From Flavobacterium psychrophilum (GTDB lineage Bacteria; Bacteroidota; Bacteroidia; Flavobacteriales; Flavobacteriaceae), in contig CAMAWK010000120.1 in assembly GCA_945861915.1 (NCBI GenBank), positions 1 to 7,168 of the forward strand: a stretch of 7,168 bases of DNA. Reading direction: 5' to 3'. This document shows positions 5,433 to 7,168 of the stretch, piece by piece (the stretch's first letter is position 1; every line of letters begins with the position of its first letter). The position numbers were made by a program, and so were the translations under genes. The notes below the pieces were generated by a model, which made no database searches, was not told the origin of the DNA, and saw only the letters and a program-made list of their open reading frames with translations.

Positions 5433-7168
5433 ATGATGAGCAACTCAGAATTTGGAAGTATTTCGTTTGATTTACCAAAAAACCAGTCAAATGTTATAAA
5501 AGTTATCGGTGTGGGTGGCGGCGGAAGCAATGCCATAAACCACATGTTTAAACAAGGAATAAAAGGGGTGGACTTTATTGTTTGCAACACTGATTCTCAA
5601 GCACTAGAGAACAGTTCTGTACCCAACAAAATTCAGTTAGGTGTTCACCTAACCGAAGGACTTGGTGCAGGAGCCAATCCAGAAGTGGGACAACAATCTG
5701 CCATTGAAAGCATTGGCGAGATCGAAAAAATGCTTGACAGCAACACCAAAATGGTTTTTATCACCGCAGGAATGGGTGGAGGAACAGGTACAGGAGCCGC
5801 GCCAGTTATTGCTCAATTGGCTAAAGAAAGAGATATTCTTACGGTTGGAATTGTAACCTTGCCTTTCTTATTCGAAGGAAAAGTGCGTCAAGAACAAGCA
5901 CTTATCGGGATAGATAAATTACGTAAACAAGTCGATTCGTTAATTGTTATCAACAATAATAAACTAAGAGAAGTGTACGGAAACCTTGGTTTTAAAGCTG
6001 GTTTCTCTAAAGCTGATGAAGTTTTGGCTACAGCCTCAAGAGGAATTGCCGAAGTAATCACGCATCATTATACTCAAAACATCGATTTAAAAGATGCCAA
6101 AACAGTTTTGGCTAACAGCGGAACGGCGATTATGGGTTCGTCTGTAGCTTCTGGCGAAAGCAGAGCTAAAGACGGAATTGTTTCAGCCTTGGATTCTCCG
6201 TTGTTGAATGATAATAAAATTACAGGTGCCAAAAACGTATTGTTGCTCATCGTTTCTGGCTCTGACGAAATCACTATTGACGAAATAGGAGAAATCAACG
6301 ACTACATCCAGTCTGAAGCAGGTTATAACGCTAACATCATTATGGGAGTTGGAGAAGACGAAACACTTGGAGATGCTATTTCTGTAACCATTATTGCAAC
6401 TGGTTTTGATGTAGAACAACAAAATGAAATTGTAAATACTGAACCTAAAAAAATCATTCATACACTAGAAGACGAACAAAAAAGTGTGCATGATTTAACC
6501 AAAAAAATAATTCCAGCTTTCAACTGGGATATGGAGAAACCAGCTACCAACAACACTACCGAAAGAGTCATTTTTGAATTAGTAGAAGACGAAGTAACTA
6601 CTCCTGAAATTGTTGCTCCTGAAGTGGTTTCTATCAATAAAGAAGAGTTAATTGTGATGTCAGAATTTATCAAAAATTTAGATGTAACTTTTGAAATTGT
6701 TTCGCCTATTAATGATTTAGATTTCATCGTTTCTACTTCGCCAGAAATAAATGAAATGAAAGTGGTAGAACCTAAAATTTTCGAAAAACACGAACAAGCT
6801 ACTTTTTCTTTTGATTTACCAATTCCTACTATAACCAAAACTACTGAGCCAGTTCAAGCGCCCGAAAAAACAAATTTGTTTGAATTAACAAATGAAACTC
6901 GTGATATTACGGTAAACGAAGCGGTAGAATTTGTACCTGTGACTGAGTTGACTGACAAAGGAATTATCCGTTACTCACTCGAAGAATTTACCGAAGAAGA
7001 AATGACTCCTACGATTTCTAAACCAATTTTGGCGGCTGTAGAAGAAGTAATTCCTGAAGAGTTAAATATTACCGTGAAACAAGTAGAAACTGTGGCTACA
7101 GCTACTACTCCATTTGATGCTATTTCGCCTTTAGAAATGACTATCGAGGAAACTTTGAAATTTAGAGC
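5433..7168 (+). CDS. ftsZ: Cell division GTPase FtsZ with long C-terminal linker, 3'-truncated
   Basis: FtsZ is the tubulin-like GTPase that polymerises into the cytokinetic ring. The frame runs open from 5433 to the window edge (578 complete codons), so the C-terminus is missing. The GTPase core shows the glycine-rich loop VIGVGGGGSNAINHM (24-38), the tubulin signature GMGGGTGTG (113-121), PFLFEGKVR (144-152), and the T7 synergy loop NIDLKDAKT (216-224). In the T7 loop Asp218 and Asp221 match the catalytic Asp pair of E. coli FtsZ (209 and 212). The core ends near IIATGFD (320-326). Everything after is linker: at least 250 Glu/Val/Thr/Pro-rich residues, far more than the roughly 50 of E. coli, with islands such as TFSFDLP (457-463) and IIRYSLEEF (511-519). 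The C-terminal peptide that binds FtsA must lie downstream. ATGATG at 5433-5438 gives two possible starts one codon apart. The missing stop codon is a window-edge effect and not a gene defect. Confidence 0.97.
   Translation, partial: MMSNSEFGSISFDLPKNQSNVIKVIGVGGGGSNAINHMFKQGIKGVDFIVCNTDSQALENSSVPNKIQLGVHLTEGLGAGANPEVGQQSAIESIGEIEKMLDSNTKMVFITAGMGGGTGTGAAPVIAQLAKERDILTVGIVTLPFLFEGKVRQEQALIGIDKLRKQVDSLIVINNNKLREVYGNLGFKAGFSKADEVLATASRGIAEVITHHYTQNIDLKDAKTVLANSGTAIMGSSVASGESRAKDGIVSALDSPLLNDNKITGAKNVLLLIVSGSDEITIDEIGEINDYIQSEAGYNANIIMGVGEDETLGDAISVTIIATGFDVEQQNEIVNTEPKKIIHTLEDEQKSVHDLTKKIIPAFNWDMEKPATNNTTERVIFELVEDEVTTPEIVAPEVVSINKEELIVMSEFIKNLDVTFEIVSPINDLDFIVSTSPEINEMKVVEPKIFEKHEQATFSFDLPIPTITKTTEPVQAPEKTNLFELTNETRDITVNEAVEFVPVTELTDKGIIRYSLEEFTEEEMTPTISKPILAAVEEVIPEELNITVKQVETVATATTPFDAISPLEMTIEETLKFR

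Noticed and set aside
5662..5856. Plus-strand 64-codon open frame inside ftsZ
   Set aside because: It lies in a different frame from ftsZ across the conserved tubulin signature, with no recognisable product.
6458..6838. Minus-strand open frame of 126 codons opposite the ftsZ linker
   Set aside because: It is Ser/Thr-rich, as expected from reading the complement of Glu/Val/Thr/Ile codons, has no recognisable domain and lies wholly inside the well-supported ftsZ frame.
1..7168. Search for a mobile element, CRISPR array, tRNA, riboswitch or defence gene
   Set aside because: The window is filled by contiguous, same-strand housekeeping genes with uniform composition and minimal spacers; no repeats, transposase motifs or RNA-like segments were seen.

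Overview
The window is a stretch of the division and cell wall (dcw) cluster of a bacterium in the phylum Bacteroidota, very probably Flavobacteriaceae and close to Flavobacterium. This rests on the low G+C content, the absence of Shine-Dalgarno-like sequences ahead of the starts, the gene order, and the character of the proteins: a FtsZ with a very long linker, a FtsW with a charged tail, and the FtsA and FtsZ sequence style. The genus is an inference from remembered sequence style, because no search was run.

All genes lie on the + strand in the order ftsW (5' end missing) - murG - murC - ftsQ - ftsA - ftsZ (3' end missing). Spacing is tight: 11 nt between ftsW and murG, 8 nt between murG and murC, a 14-nt overlap of murC and ftsQ, 3 nt between ftsQ and ftsA (using the ATG at 4011), and 45 nt between ftsA and ftsZ. 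I see no promoter or terminator hairpin between genes, so the simplest reading is one long transcript entering from upstream and leaving downstream. The only non-coding stretch of note is the very A/T-rich 45-nt gap before ftsZ, which carries a 14-nt perfect palindrome. No stretch over 300 bases lacks a gene.

The genes form one pathway. MurC adds L-Ala to UDP-MurNAc in the cytoplasm. MurG later adds GlcNAc to lipid I to make lipid II. FtsW polymerises lipid II at the septum. FtsQ is the bitopic scaffold of the divisome. FtsA tethers FtsZ polymers to the membrane. FtsZ forms the ring that organises the process. Unlike the E. coli cluster, no ddl or murB lies between murC and ftsQ.

I found no mobile element, CRISPR array, RNA gene or foreign-looking segment, and no sign of a previously undescribed system. 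The points most worth a second look are in the ftsZ 3' half. The linker runs at least about 250 residues past the GTPase core and contains motif-like islands. One of these, SFDLP, repeats the N-terminal tail at both protein and DNA level.
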